Shown piece after piece: positions 25,169 through 35,517 of a DNA stretch of 64,000 bases (the stretch's first letter is position 1; the number at the start of each line of letters is the position of its first letter). The DNA is from DASUFI01 sp036274635. GTDB taxonomy: Bacteria > Planctomycetota > B15-G4. Below the pieces are notes generated by a model. The model made no database searches, was not told the DNA's origin, and was given only the letters and a program-made list of their open reading frames with translations. The translations under genes and the position numbers were made by a program. Where the stretch lies: the NCBI GenBank assembly GCA_036274635.1, contig DASUFI010000217.1, positions 1-64,000 of the forward strand, read 5' to 3'.

Positions 25169-27178
25169 GTGCGGATCCTGCTCACCCAGCCGCCCCACCG
25201 CGACACTTTCGGCTACTCCATGCCGCCGGTCGGCCTGCTGCACGCGGCGGCCGGCGCGCGCGCACGCGGCCACGAGGTGGCGTGGCTGGACCTGCCGCTG
25301 CTGCTGCGCCGCGGCGAGCTGCCGGCGCGCACGCCGAGCGAGGCCGACGCGCTGGCCAGCAAGTGTGCCAAGCGCCTGCTGGCGCTGGAGCCCGACGCGC
25401 TGGGCCTCGGCGCGATGCTTTCGTCCGTCCCCGCGGCGCTGGAGCTCGCCGCCGAGCTGCGCGCGCGACGTCCGGACCTGCCGCTGATCCTCGGCGGCCA
25501 GGGGCCGGAATCCGTCGAGGAAGCGGTCGTCGCGCGGCACTCCGCCGTCGACGCCGTGGCCGTGGGCGAGGCCGACCACACGTTGGCCGACTGGCTCGAC
25601 GCGCTCGAAGCCGAGGACGCCGCCGCACGAGCCGCGCGGCGTCCCGGTTCGGACGCCCCGCGCGACGCGGTCGCGATCCCCGGCCTGGTCCTCCGCCACG
25701 GCGGTCGCCCCCTGCGCACCGCCCCGCGCCCGCTGCTGCGCGCCGCGGACGGCTCGCTCGACGCCGTGCCGCCGCCCGCGTGGGACCTCGCCGACTCGCC
25801 CGCCGCCTACGCGGCCGCCGCGGGGCAGGACGCGGCCATGTTCCCCATCGACCTCGGGCGCGGCTGCACCTTCGCCTGCACCTTCTGCACCACGCCGGTG
25901 TTCTGGGGACGCACGGCGCGACACCTCTCACCCGCGCGCGCCGTCGACGAGCTCGATCGCCTCGCGGCGCTGGGCGTCGGCACCGCCTACGTGACCCACG
26001 ACCTCTTCACCTTCGACCGCGCCTCGGTGCTGGCGATCTGCGCCGAAAAGCTCCGGCGCGGCAACCGCCTGCGCTGGGAATGCCGCACGCGCCTCGACCT
26101 CGTGGACGAGGAGCTGCTGGCCGCGATGGCCGCCGCGGGCTGCGTGCGCATCCTCTTCGGCGTCGAGAGCGACCGGCCCGAGGTGCTGCGCCGCGTGAAC
26201 AAGGCCGGCCGAGCCGAGTCGCTGGACGTGCGCGCGGCGCTGCGGATGGTCGAGAGCGCGGGCATCGCTGCGATCCTCGGCACCATGGCCGGCGTTCCGG
26301 GCGAGACGGCGGCGGACCTCGACGCCAACCTGCGCCTCATGGCCGAGTGCGCGACGGGCCGCGGCGTCTCGCTCTCGCTGCACTGGTTCAACGTGACGCC
26401 GGGCAACGGGCGCGCGGCCGAGGCCGGCGCGGCGCTGCGGCACGAGCCGGGCTTGTTCGCGGACCTCGTGCGCGGGCATGACGTGCCGGCGGGCCACGTG
26501 CCGACGGCGCAGCGCGAGCTCATCGCGGCCGACCCGGAGATCTTCGCGGGCTTCCGCGTCTTCGCCGCAGCGCACGCCTCGACGCGCGAGCTGTTCCTGC
26601 TGACGCGGCACGCGCACGTCATCCTCGAGGCGCTGCCGCGCAGCTACCGCGCGCTGGCGGCGGAGACGGGGCGGCCGCTGGCGCGGCTGCTGGTCGAGGC
26701 GGTCGAGCACGGGCTGTGCGGGGCGGCGCCGGAGGAGCGCGACGAGCCGCTGGTGCTCACGCGCGTCGCGGCCGTGCGCGCGGCGGGCCGGTTCGCGCGG
26801 CGCTCGGGCTCCGTCGCGGTCGCGACGCTGGCTCGCTACGAGGAGACGCTGCACGCGGTCGTCGAGCCACGCGTCGACCGCTTCGCGCATGATCCACGGG
26901 CGCTGGTCGCGGCGATCGAAGCCGGCGCCTGGCCGCCGGCGAGGGCCGAGGGGCCGGTCGAAACGCTGCTCGTGCGGCGCGGCGATGTGGTGCGGGCCTT
27001 CGCCGTCGCGCCCTTCGTCGCCGACGTGGCTGCTGGGCTCGAGGACCGGGCGCTGGCCAGGCGCTGGCCCGAGCTGGATCCGGACGGATTGGCGACGCGA
27101 CGGGCGCAGGCTCGGGCGGCGGTCGAGCGGCTCACCGGCGCCGCAGCAGCGACGGACTGCCGAGCTGCAGAGGACTGA
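25169..27178 (+). CDS. cobalamin-dependent-type radical SAM protein
   Basis: 669 residues from GTG at 25169. The N-terminal 170 residues (ILLTQPPHRDTFGYSMPPVGLLH, LGAMLSSVPAALELAAELR, LILGGQGPES) have the Rossmann-like B12-binding fold typical of this group. The radical SAM cluster motif CTFACTFC (CxxxCxxC) follows RG, near residue 234. ILFGVESDRPEVLRRVNKAG and GTMAGVPGET are the usual later barrel motifs. A C-terminal 200 residues is specific to this protein. Such enzymes methylate or rearrange carbon centres; the substrate is unknown. A second, divergent member starts 690 bp downstream. Confidence 0.85.
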   Translation: MRILLTQPPHRDTFGYSMPPVGLLHAAAGARARGHEVAWLDLPLLLRRGELPARTPSEADALASKCAKRLLALEPDALGLGAMLSSVPAALELAAELRARRPDLPLILGGQGPESVEEAVVARHSAVDAVAVGEADHTLADWLDALEAEDAAARAARRPGSDAPRDAVAIPGLVLRHGGRPLRTAPRPLLRAADGSLDAVPPPAWDLADSPAAYAAAAGQDAAMFPIDLGRGCTFACTFCTTPVFWGRTARHLSPARAVDELDRLAALGVGTAYVTHDLFTFDRASVLAICAEKLRRGNRLRWECRTRLDLVDEELLAAMAAAGCVRILFGVESDRPEVLRRVNKAGRAESLDVRAALRMVESAGIAAILGTMAGVPGETAADLDANLRLMAECATGRGVSLSLHWFNVTPGNGRAAEAGAALRHEPGLFADLVRGHDVPAGHVPTAQRELIAADPEIFAGFRVFAAAHASTRELFLLTRHAHVILEALPRSYRALAAETGRPLARLLVEAVEHGLCGAAPEERDEPLVLTRVAAVRAAGRFARRSGSVAVATLARYEETLHAVVEPRVDRFAHDPRALVAAIEAGAWPPARAEGPVETLLVRRGDVVRAFAVAPFVADVAAGLEDRALARRWPELDPDGLATRRAQARAAVERLTGAAAATDCRAAED

Positions 27179-27181
27179 AGT

Positions 27182-27493
27182 TCAGCGGCGACGGGAGCGG
27201 ACCGTGGCCGGACGCGCCGGACGTCGCGCGTGTGCGAACGGTGGATCGGCCTTCGCGCCCCTGGCCGTGAACGGCAACTCCAGACCCCGCTCCCGCGAAG
27301 CGCGCCCACCGCGCGGGAATCGCTTGGTGAAGGACAGGATCTCGAGCGTCTCGAGCTCGCCGCTCTCAGGGTTGTAACGGCCGATGATGCCGTCCGACAG
27401 TTCCTCGGACTCCTGCTCGGCGTAGGGCAGGCAGGTGTCGACGTAAAGGATGTCTCCGACGCGGTCGAACCGCAGGGTCAGCTTCTTCGCCAA
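27182..27493 (-). CDS. DUF2283 protein, putative antitoxin
   Basis: 103 residues from TTG at 27493, preceded by AAGGGAG at seven bases. The core LTLRFDRVGDILYVDTCLP and LSDGIIGRYNPESGELETLE matches DUF2283, a small beta-rich domain often paired with small toxin-like proteins. The C-terminal 45 residues are basic and low in complexity. Its start overlaps the end of the upstream gene by 16 bases, so the two are translationally coupled. Antitoxin function is inferred from this pairing only. Confidence 0.65.
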   Translation of the reverse strand: MAKKLTLRFDRVGDILYVDTCLPYAEQESEELSDGIIGRYNPESGELETLEILSFTKRFPRGGRASRERGLELPFTARGAKADPPFAHARRPARPATVRSRRR

Positions 27494-27804
27494 GCGACGA
27501 CTCCCTTGCGCCAGCGGCGCGCGACGTAGGCGGTGACGAGCCACGGTTGCTGCCTTGCGGTCGCGTCGAGCACGACCACGACCACGACGAACTTGCCTTG
27601 CAGGAGGTGAGGATACCAGCGCGCCAGCAGCATGGTGTTGCTGCCGGTCTCGTCCCAGCAGATCTCGTCGGGATCCGCCAGGACTTGCGCGATGACAGCT
27701 GGCCAGCGAGCGGCCAGCTCGCCGTGCCCGGCGAGGACGTGGCGCTCGCGCTCTGTCGACACGCGGACCGGCTTCTTGAGGAATGGGCACGCCAGCAGGA
27801 TCAT
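27478..27804 (-). CDS. putative toxin partner (PBECR/RelE-like nuclease fold suspected)
   Basis: 108 residues from ATG at 27804. The pattern VRVSTERERHVLAGHGELAARW, DPDEICWDE, LARWYPHLLQGKFVVVVVVL and WLVTAYVARRWRKG resembles small proteins of the PBECR (phage-Barnase-EndoU-ColicinE5/D-RelE-like) group. Common features are an ER-x-H pair, a PDxI strand, a long valine-rich strand and a basic C-terminus. The match is from memory of the pattern and is weak. The toxin-first order with a coupled DUF2283 gene fits a type II toxin-antitoxin unit. It diverges from the second radical SAM gene. Confidence 0.5.
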   Translation of the reverse strand: MILLACPFLKKPVRVSTERERHVLAGHGELAARWPAVIAQVLADPDEICWDETGSNTMLLARWYPHLLQGKFVVVVVVLDATARQQPWLVTAYVARRWRKGVVAWRRS

Positions 27805-27867
27805 GTCCGCCGGTCGGAGCCGAGGCGTCGGCGTTACGCACTGCGGCCCCTTTCCCGGAGCACCCCG

Positions 27868-30102
<2,235 letters not shown>

Positions 30103-30166
30103 TCCGCGCGCAAACGGCACACATCTCGTCTGCTAACATCGACCGTGTCGAGCGGATCATGATCGG

Positions 30167-33100
30167 ATGACGGCTGGCGGCGCCTTGTTCTGCAGGAGTC
30201 ATGCGCCGGGCGCGCTGCGCCGGGCAGGCCTGGCCTCCCTGCTGCTCGCGGTCCTGGCGCCGCTGCTGGCGGCCATCGCGCCGCCGCAGGCACCGGTCGA
30301 GCAGCGCCTCGAGGAAGCGTGGAGGTGGCGCATCCTCGATGGGCCGGATGGCGCGGAGACGGTGTTCCGACTCGTGCGGCCCGGCACCGACGGCGGGCTG
30401 CTTGCGCTGGACGCCAAGGGTCTGCTGGCCTTCGACGGCTGGACGTGGAGGCGCGAGCCGGGCTGGGACGACCGGAAGGTCGTGGATGCAGAGGTGCGCG
30501 ACATCGCGCCGCTCGACGGCGGCGTGCTGCTCCTCACGGGCAACGACGCGATGACCGTCGATGCGCACGGCACCGTGGGCAGCATCGGCCAGTATTCCAC
30601 GGGGGCCTTCGTGTCGCCCATATGCCGCAACGCCGACGGCAGCGCGGACCTCGCGCTCAACGGTGAGATCGTTCGCGCGGAGCTGCAGCGCAAGGTGCCG
30701 CTCGCCTCGTCGCCGGAGGGCGCGGGCAACGCGTTGAGCATGACACGCGATGCGTCGGGCACCCTGTGGTGCGCGAGCGAGAAGGGCGTGTTCCGCCAGG
30801 TCGAGGACTCGTGGGTGCCGATGTCCGCCGGCATCCTCCGCCAGAATGTCCGCGTGTGGTATCCGCACGCCCTGAGCGCCGGCCGCTCGGTGCTGTTCCT
30901 GCCCGAGCGGATCGACGATATCACGCCGGGCCTCATCTGGGACGGAAGCGAGCTTGTGCAGCTGCGTCCGGACAAGGGCGCCATGGCGATCACCGACGCC
31001 GCAGCGACGCCCGATGGCGCGTTCATCATCGCGGCCAGCGACCGGTTGCTCGTGCGGCGCGACGGCCGCTGGCGCGAGGCGCACGTGCCCCTCGCCTCCC
31101 ACGAGATCCTGGTCAAGATGTGCGTCACCGGGAGCGGGCAGCTGGCCACGGTGTTCGCCTCGGGGCGCATGGCCATCTGCGACCTCGCGTCGCGCGAGTG
31201 GGAGAGCTTCGACACGGAGGCCGCGGGCGTGAGCCCCAAGGTCAACGTCATCACGCCCTCGGCCGCCGGCGGCTACTGGATCGGTACCGACACAGGCATC
31301 GTGCACTTCGACGGCGAGACGTTCGGCGAACCCAAGCGCGACGCGAACGACTGGCCCCTGACCGAGGTCACCGGCCTGTGCGAGGACGCCGAGGGCGCGC
31401 TCTGGGTGAGCAGCGGCTCGGGCTTCAAGGGCGTGTGGCGGCTGCAGGACGGCCACTGGACCCGCTACAAGGGGTCGGACGATTTCGGCGACTACTTCTT
31501 CGTGCACTCGATCCGTCGCTGCGGCGACGAGATGTGGTTCACCGAAGTCGGCGACCAGCTCGACGCCGAGCGGGCCCAGTTTGGCGGACTGGTGCGCTGG
31601 AAAAACGGCAAGTTCACGCGCTTCATGGAGAACGAGGACGGCACGAGCATGCCGCGCGCCTACGACGTCCTGCTCAGTCGCGATGGCTCACTGCTGTCGG
31701 GCCTGGCCGACTCCGTGCGCCGCTTCGACGGCGTGACCTGGCACCCCGACGGGGGCGCGCCGATGGGCCGGCTGCGCGCCTTCGCGCTCCACGAGTCGCG
31801 CGACGGCACGCTCTGGGTGGGCTTCGACCTCGACCACACGGGCATCGCAGTCCGGCGCGACGGCAAGTGGCTCCGGCTCATCGACGGCCCCTGGCAGCGC
31901 GCGGCCGCGGCCTCGTTCGCCGAGACGCCCGACGGCCGGCTGTGGTTCGCGTCGAAGAAGGGTTTCTTCCTGGTGCTCGATGACGAGTGCCGCGACGTCT
32001 CGAGCCGCCTGCCCGCGCGCAGCTTCTGGCCTGTCCTGGCCGACGGCGGGGACGGGCTGTGGCTGGGCACGCTCGGTCAGGGCCTCCTGCACTTCAGGCC
32101 CCACGACACCGAGCCGCCCAAGGTCCGCAAGCTGGACGCGTACTTCGGCGAGGAGGGCGAGGTCATCGCGAAGTGGGACGCCGTGGACCGCTGGAACGCC
32201 ACCCCCCCGGAGGAACTGAGCTTCCGCGTGCTGGTCGACGGGAATCCGGCGTCGTCGTCGGCTGTCCTCGACGGCCAGCAGATGACCTTCCCCGAGCTGC
32301 CCTCGGGCCCACACGATCTGAAGGTCACGGCCATCGACAGCCTGGGCAACATGTCGATGGAGCCTGCCGCGTACCGCGTCACCGTGCCCCCGCCGGGCTG
32401 GCGCAGCCTGCCCGTGCTGCTGGCCGCGGGCGCCATCGTCGCCGTGCTGCTGTGGCTGCTGGTGGTCATCCGCAACCGGCGCAGCGAGCGCACGGTGGCG
32501 GCGGCGGCGCAGCGCGAGATGAACGAGCGCCTCTCCTCGCTCACGCTGCGACTGCTGTCCACCCAGGAGGACGAGCGCCGCAGCATCTCGCGCGAGATGC
32601 ACGACGACCTGGGGCAGCTGCTCACCGCCGCGTGCCTCGACATCGAGCGCGCGACGCGGCTCACGGACGCCGAGCGCCGGCGCGAGGCGCTGGGCTCCGC
32701 CCTGCGGGCCGCGCGCGACACGCAGCAGCGCGTGCGCGAGATCTCGCACATGCTGCGCCCCACCGAGCTGGACGACCACGGCCTGCCCCAGGCCGTGGCC
32801 ACGATCCTGCTCGACTTCACCACGCGCTCGGGCATCGACGTGGAGTCGAACATCCAGGTGGAGGCGCGCGGCCTGCCTTCGGACGTGGCCAATCACGTCT
32901 TCCGCATCCTGCAGGAGGCGCTCACGAACATCCTGCGCCACGCGCGCGCGGCCACCGCCTTTGTCACGCTGCAGGCGACACATGCGGGCATCGAGCTCAA
33001 GGTGAGCGATGATGGCGTCGGCTTCGACGAGCATACGATCCCGCCTACGCGCCGGTACGGGCTCCTGGGCATGCGTGAGCGCGCCGAGCTCCTCGGAGGA

Positions 33101-33172
33101 AAATTCTCCATCCGCTCGAAGCCCGAGGGCGGAACCGAGGTTTCTGTTTCAATACCGATCCCTCACCGGTGA
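30167..33172 (+). CDS. membrane sensor histidine kinase with beta-propeller sensor (two-component-regulator propeller type)
   Basis: 1001 residues. A signal/anchor helix (LASLLLAVLAPLLAAIAPP) is followed by about 600 periplasmic residues of repeated propeller blades, each with a DGSL/GLWxGT-like core (DGTLWVGFD, DGRLWFASKKGFF, GLWLGTLGQGLLHF). A Y_Y_Y-type Ig-like domain follows (ELSFRVLVDGNPA). One membrane helix (LPVLLAAGAIVAVLLWLLVVI) lies near residue 750. The kinase core is of the NarL-partner type: HisKA_3 with His812 in EMHDDLGQLLTAA, then a HATPase with HVFRILQEALTNILRHA, DDGVGF and GLLGMRERAELLGG. It faces a response regulator 40 bp downstream and should phosphorylate it. The ligand is unknown. 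Confidence 0.9.
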   Translation: MTAGGALFCRSHAPGALRRAGLASLLLAVLAPLLAAIAPPQAPVEQRLEEAWRWRILDGPDGAETVFRLVRPGTDGGLLALDAKGLLAFDGWTWRREPGWDDRKVVDAEVRDIAPLDGGVLLLTGNDAMTVDAHGTVGSIGQYSTGAFVSPICRNADGSADLALNGEIVRAELQRKVPLASSPEGAGNALSMTRDASGTLWCASEKGVFRQVEDSWVPMSAGILRQNVRVWYPHALSAGRSVLFLPERIDDITPGLIWDGSELVQLRPDKGAMAITDAAATPDGAFIIAASDRLLVRRDGRWREAHVPLASHEILVKMCVTGSGQLATVFASGRMAICDLASREWESFDTEAAGVSPKVNVITPSAAGGYWIGTDTGIVHFDGETFGEPKRDANDWPLTEVTGLCEDAEGALWVSSGSGFKGVWRLQDGHWTRYKGSDDFGDYFFVHSIRRCGDEMWFTEVGDQLDAERAQFGGLVRWKNGKFTRFMENEDGTSMPRAYDVLLSRDGSLLSGLADSVRRFDGVTWHPDGGAPMGRLRAFALHESRDGTLWVGFDLDHTGIAVRRDGKWLRLIDGPWQRAAAASFAETPDGRLWFASKKGFFLVLDDECRDVSSRLPARSFWPVLADGGDGLWLGTLGQGLLHFRPHDTEPPKVRKLDAYFGEEGEVIAKWDAVDRWNATPPEELSFRVLVDGNPASSSAVLDGQQMTFPELPSGPHDLKVTAIDSLGNMSMEPAAYRVTVPPPGWRSLPVLLAAGAIVAVLLWLLVVIRNRRSERTVAAAAQREMNERLSSLTLRLLSTQEDERRSISREMHDDLGQLLTAACLDIERATRLTDAERRREALGSALRAARDTQQRVREISHMLRPTELDDHGLPQAVATILLDFTTRSGIDVESNIQVEARGLPSDVANHVFRILQEALTNILRHARAATAFVTLQATHAGIELKVSDDGVGFDEHTIPPTRRYGLLGMRERAELLGGKFSIRSKPEGGTEVSVSIPIPHR

Positions 33173-33212
33173 AAGGCGACGCGCGGCCCCACCGCCACGC
33201 GGCGAAGAGATC

Positions 33213-33854
33213 ATGGACGACATCAAGGTGATCCTGGCGGACGACCACGTGATGGTGCGGCAGGGCCTCGGCCAGGCGCTCGAAGAGCACAACGGCATCA
33301 AGGTCGTCGGCGAGGCGAGCAATGGCGAGGAAGCCATCCGCCGCATGACCGACACGCAGGCCGACCTCCTCATCTGCGACTACACCATGCCGGACGGCGA
33401 CGGCCCCAACGTCACCGCGCGGCTCCTGAAGGAGCATCCGGGCGCGCGCGTGGTGATCCTCACCATGCACGACAACATCCACTACGTGCAGAAGGCGCTC
33501 GACGCCGGCGCGCAGGGCTTCGTGGTCAAGTCCGACGGACTCGGCGAGCTCATCACCGCCGTGCACGCCGTCGCGGAAGGCCGGCAGTACGTGACGCCGC
33601 GCCTGGCCGAGAAGCTGGCCCAGCACGTGCGCGGCCCCAAGGGCCGGCACGTCGGCCTCGACAAGCTCTCGCAGCGCGAGTTCGAGCTGCTGCGCTTCAT
33701 GGGCCGCGGCATGAGCCTGCAGGAGTGCGCGCAGGTCATGAAGATCAGCGAGAGCACGGCGTCCACGTACCGCGCGCGGTTGATGACGAAGCTGGAGCTG
33801 ACGAGCACCGCGCAGATCATCCGCTACGCGCTGGAGAACGGCGTCACGGCGTAG
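33213..33854 (+). CDS. NarL/FixJ-family response regulator
   Basis: 213 residues. The receiver domain has the acidic pair near residue 10, phospho-acceptor Asp56 in LLICDYTMPDG, the conserved Thr in VVILTMHD and Lys in GFVVKSD. A LuxR-type helix-turn-helix ends the protein (LSQREFELLRFMGRGMSLQECAQVMKIS, then STASTYRARLMTKL). It is the cognate partner of the histidine kinase immediately upstream (same operon). A strong hairpin with A/T tracts lies 25 bp after its stop. Target genes are not evident. Confidence 0.92.
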   Translation: MDDIKVILADDHVMVRQGLGQALEEHNGIKVVGEASNGEEAIRRMTDTQADLLICDYTMPDGDGPNVTARLLKEHPGARVVILTMHDNIHYVQKALDAGAQGFVVKSDGLGELITAVHAVAEGRQYVTPRLAEKLAQHVRGPKGRHVGLDKLSQREFELLRFMGRGMSLQECAQVMKISESTASTYRARLMTKLELTSTAQIIRYALENGVTA

Positions 33855-33879
33855 GGCTGCGCCTGGAGCGTGGCCGGCA

Positions 33880-33942
33880 CCCGGCACGTTAAAAAAAAAT
33901 GCTCGGAGCAGTTGCTCCGGGCATTTTTTTTAACGTGCCGGG
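33880..33942. terminator. bidirectional Rho-independent terminator hairpin
   Basis: Arms 33880-33910 and 33913-33942 pair around a two-base GT loop. The stem has a GGAGCA/TGCTCC core, an A9/T8 tract pair and an outer CCCGGCACGTT/AACGTGCCGGG clamp. The tracts serve as U-runs in either direction. It separates the response regulator gene (+) from the convergent aminotransferase gene (-). Confidence 0.85.
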
Positions 33943-33986
33943 AAGCACCGCAGCGCTCCCGTGCCGCCCACGCGCCCCGCCGCGCC

Positions 33987-35261
33987 TCAGCGCGCCGACT
34001 TCACCATCTCCTTCAGCCGCTCCAGCCCCATCCGCAGGTTGTCTTCCGGTGGACCGAAGCTGAACCTCATCCACTGCCTGTACGGGCTGGGCGCCTGGCG
34101 GCGCTTGCCGGGGTTCACGTCGAAGAACTCGCCGGGGACGGTCATGACCTTGCGCTCGATGGCGCGGCGGAAGAAGGCCATCGAGTCGTTGAGCGGCTCG
34201 GGCAGGGCGGAGAGCTTGCCCCAGGCGTAGAAGGTGCTCTCGGGCTCGCGGGCGAAGGTGACGCCCAGCTCGCGCAGCGCGCTCACCATGATGTTGCGCT
34301 TCTTCGCGAAGACGCGGCGCAGGGCGGTGGTCTCCTGGTCGGCGGCGGCGGGCTGCAGCGCCTGCAGCGCGGCGCGCTGGGCGATGCGCGAAGGGCCGCC
34401 GTCCATCGACGAGGCGACGCGCGCCACCGTCTCGACCAGCGCGGACGGCCCGGCGATCCAGCCAACGCGCCAGCCCGGGTAGCGGAAGCACTTGGTGAGA
34501 CCGTCGAAGACCAGCACCGGGTCGCGCTCCACGTCCTGCACGAAGGCGCAGGCGGAGACGGGCCCATCGCCCGGTCCCCACGCGCCGTCGCGGCCGGGCT
34601 TGTAGATGAAGTGGCTGTAGAACTCGTCCATGAGCAGCAACACGCGGCGCTCGCGGGCGATGCGCACCATGGCTTCCAGCTCCGCGCCCTGCAGCACGCG
34701 GCCGGTGGGGTTGCAGGGGTTGCTGAGCAGCAGCGCGGTGAGGCCCTGCTCCTCGACCGCCTGCTCGAACTGCGCCGGCGTGATGGCGAAGCCGTTGGAC
34801 TCGGGCGCCCGCAGCGGGATGGGCGTGACGCGCGCGAGGTGCAGGTCGAGCATGTCCTCGTAGGCGGTGTAGTCGGGCAGCTGGTAGCCGACGTTCACGG
34901 CTCCCAGCGCGGCGAGGGCGCGCGAGAGGGCCAGCCGCCCGCCCTGCGCGACGGCGACGTTGCGGCGGGCGTACTGGCTCGCGAGGCCGCGGCGGTGCAG
35001 GCGATTGGTGTGCGCCGCCACCGCGTCGCGCATCTCGTCGAGGCCGCCGAGGGGGCCGTAGGCATGGTCCGCGGGCTGCAGCGCGACGGACTCGATGCGC
35101 GGCGGCGCGCCCTCCATCGGCCCCACCTCGGGCTGGCCCTGCCCCAGGTTGCACCAGTCGGGATGGCCATTGACGAAGCCCAGCTTGCTGGCTTCGTGCA
35201 CGACCCAGATGACGCCCATGTACGGGACGTCGCGCAGGAAGGACGGCTCGACATCGCTCAT
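33987..35261 (-). CDS. PLP-dependent aminotransferase (class I/II)
   Basis: 424 residues from ATG at 35261. Fold-type I landmarks: LGQGQPE near the N-terminus, AYGPLGGLDEMRDAV, the aromatic/acidic NPCNPTGRVLQ loop, the PLP-binding Asp in LLLMDEFYSHFIY, the Schiff-base Lys in FDGLTKCFRYPGWRVGW, and the substrate-carboxylate Arg in RFSFG near the C-terminus. It belongs with aspartate-aminotransferase-like enzymes; the amino-acid substrate cannot be assigned. No biosynthetic operon surrounds it. The C-terminal side faces the terminator hairpin. Confidence 0.87.
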   Translation of the reverse strand: MSDVEPSFLRDVPYMGVIWVVHEASKLGFVNGHPDWCNLGQGQPEVGPMEGAPPRIESVALQPADHAYGPLGGLDEMRDAVAAHTNRLHRRGLASQYARRNVAVAQGGRLALSRALAALGAVNVGYQLPDYTAYEDMLDLHLARVTPIPLRAPESNGFAITPAQFEQAVEEQGLTALLLSNPCNPTGRVLQGAELEAMVRIARERRVLLLMDEFYSHFIYKPGRDGAWGPGDGPVSACAFVQDVERDPVLVFDGLTKCFRYPGWRVGWIAGPSALVETVARVASSMDGGPSRIAQRAALQALQPAAADQETTALRRVFAKKRNIMVSALRELGVTFAREPESTFYAWGKLSALPEPLNDSMAFFRRAIERKVMTVPGEFFDVNPGKRRQAPSPYRQWMRFSFGPPEDNLRMGLERLKEMVKSAR

Positions 35262-35329
35262 GGGTCGCGGAGAGTAGCGAGTCACTCGCGCCGGCGGTAG
35301 GCTGCGCCCGTCCCGCGAGGAGCGCCGCC

Positions 35330-35500
35330 ATGCCACAGCCGCCCGAGAAGGATCAGGCCTCGACCTTCCAGCCCAGCCCCCTGTCCATCGCTGCGCCCGC
35401 CCGCCGTCCGGCGCCGAAGCCGGCGGACGCTCCCGACCTGCGCGTCGAGGAGATCGAGGAGCGCCACATCCCGAAGGACCGGAACATCTTCGACAAGTGA
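35330..35500 (+). CDS. small proline-rich protein with a conserved-looking acidic C-terminus
   Basis: 56 residues from ATG at 35330, with GAGGAG eight bases upstream. The first 35 residues are Pro/Ala-rich and probably disordered. The C-terminal VEEIEERHIPKDRNIFDK is charged and looks like a short structured or binding tail. Codon choice matches neighbouring genes. It sits between the divergent aminotransferase gene and the convergent vWA gene (17-bp gap). I do not recognise a family; the ribosome site and length support a real gene, but only moderately. Confidence 0.5.
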   Translation: MPQPPEKDQASTFQPSPLSIAAPARRPAPKPADAPDLRVEEIEERHIPKDRNIFDK

Positions 35501-35517
35501 GGCGGGACCCGGCGCTG

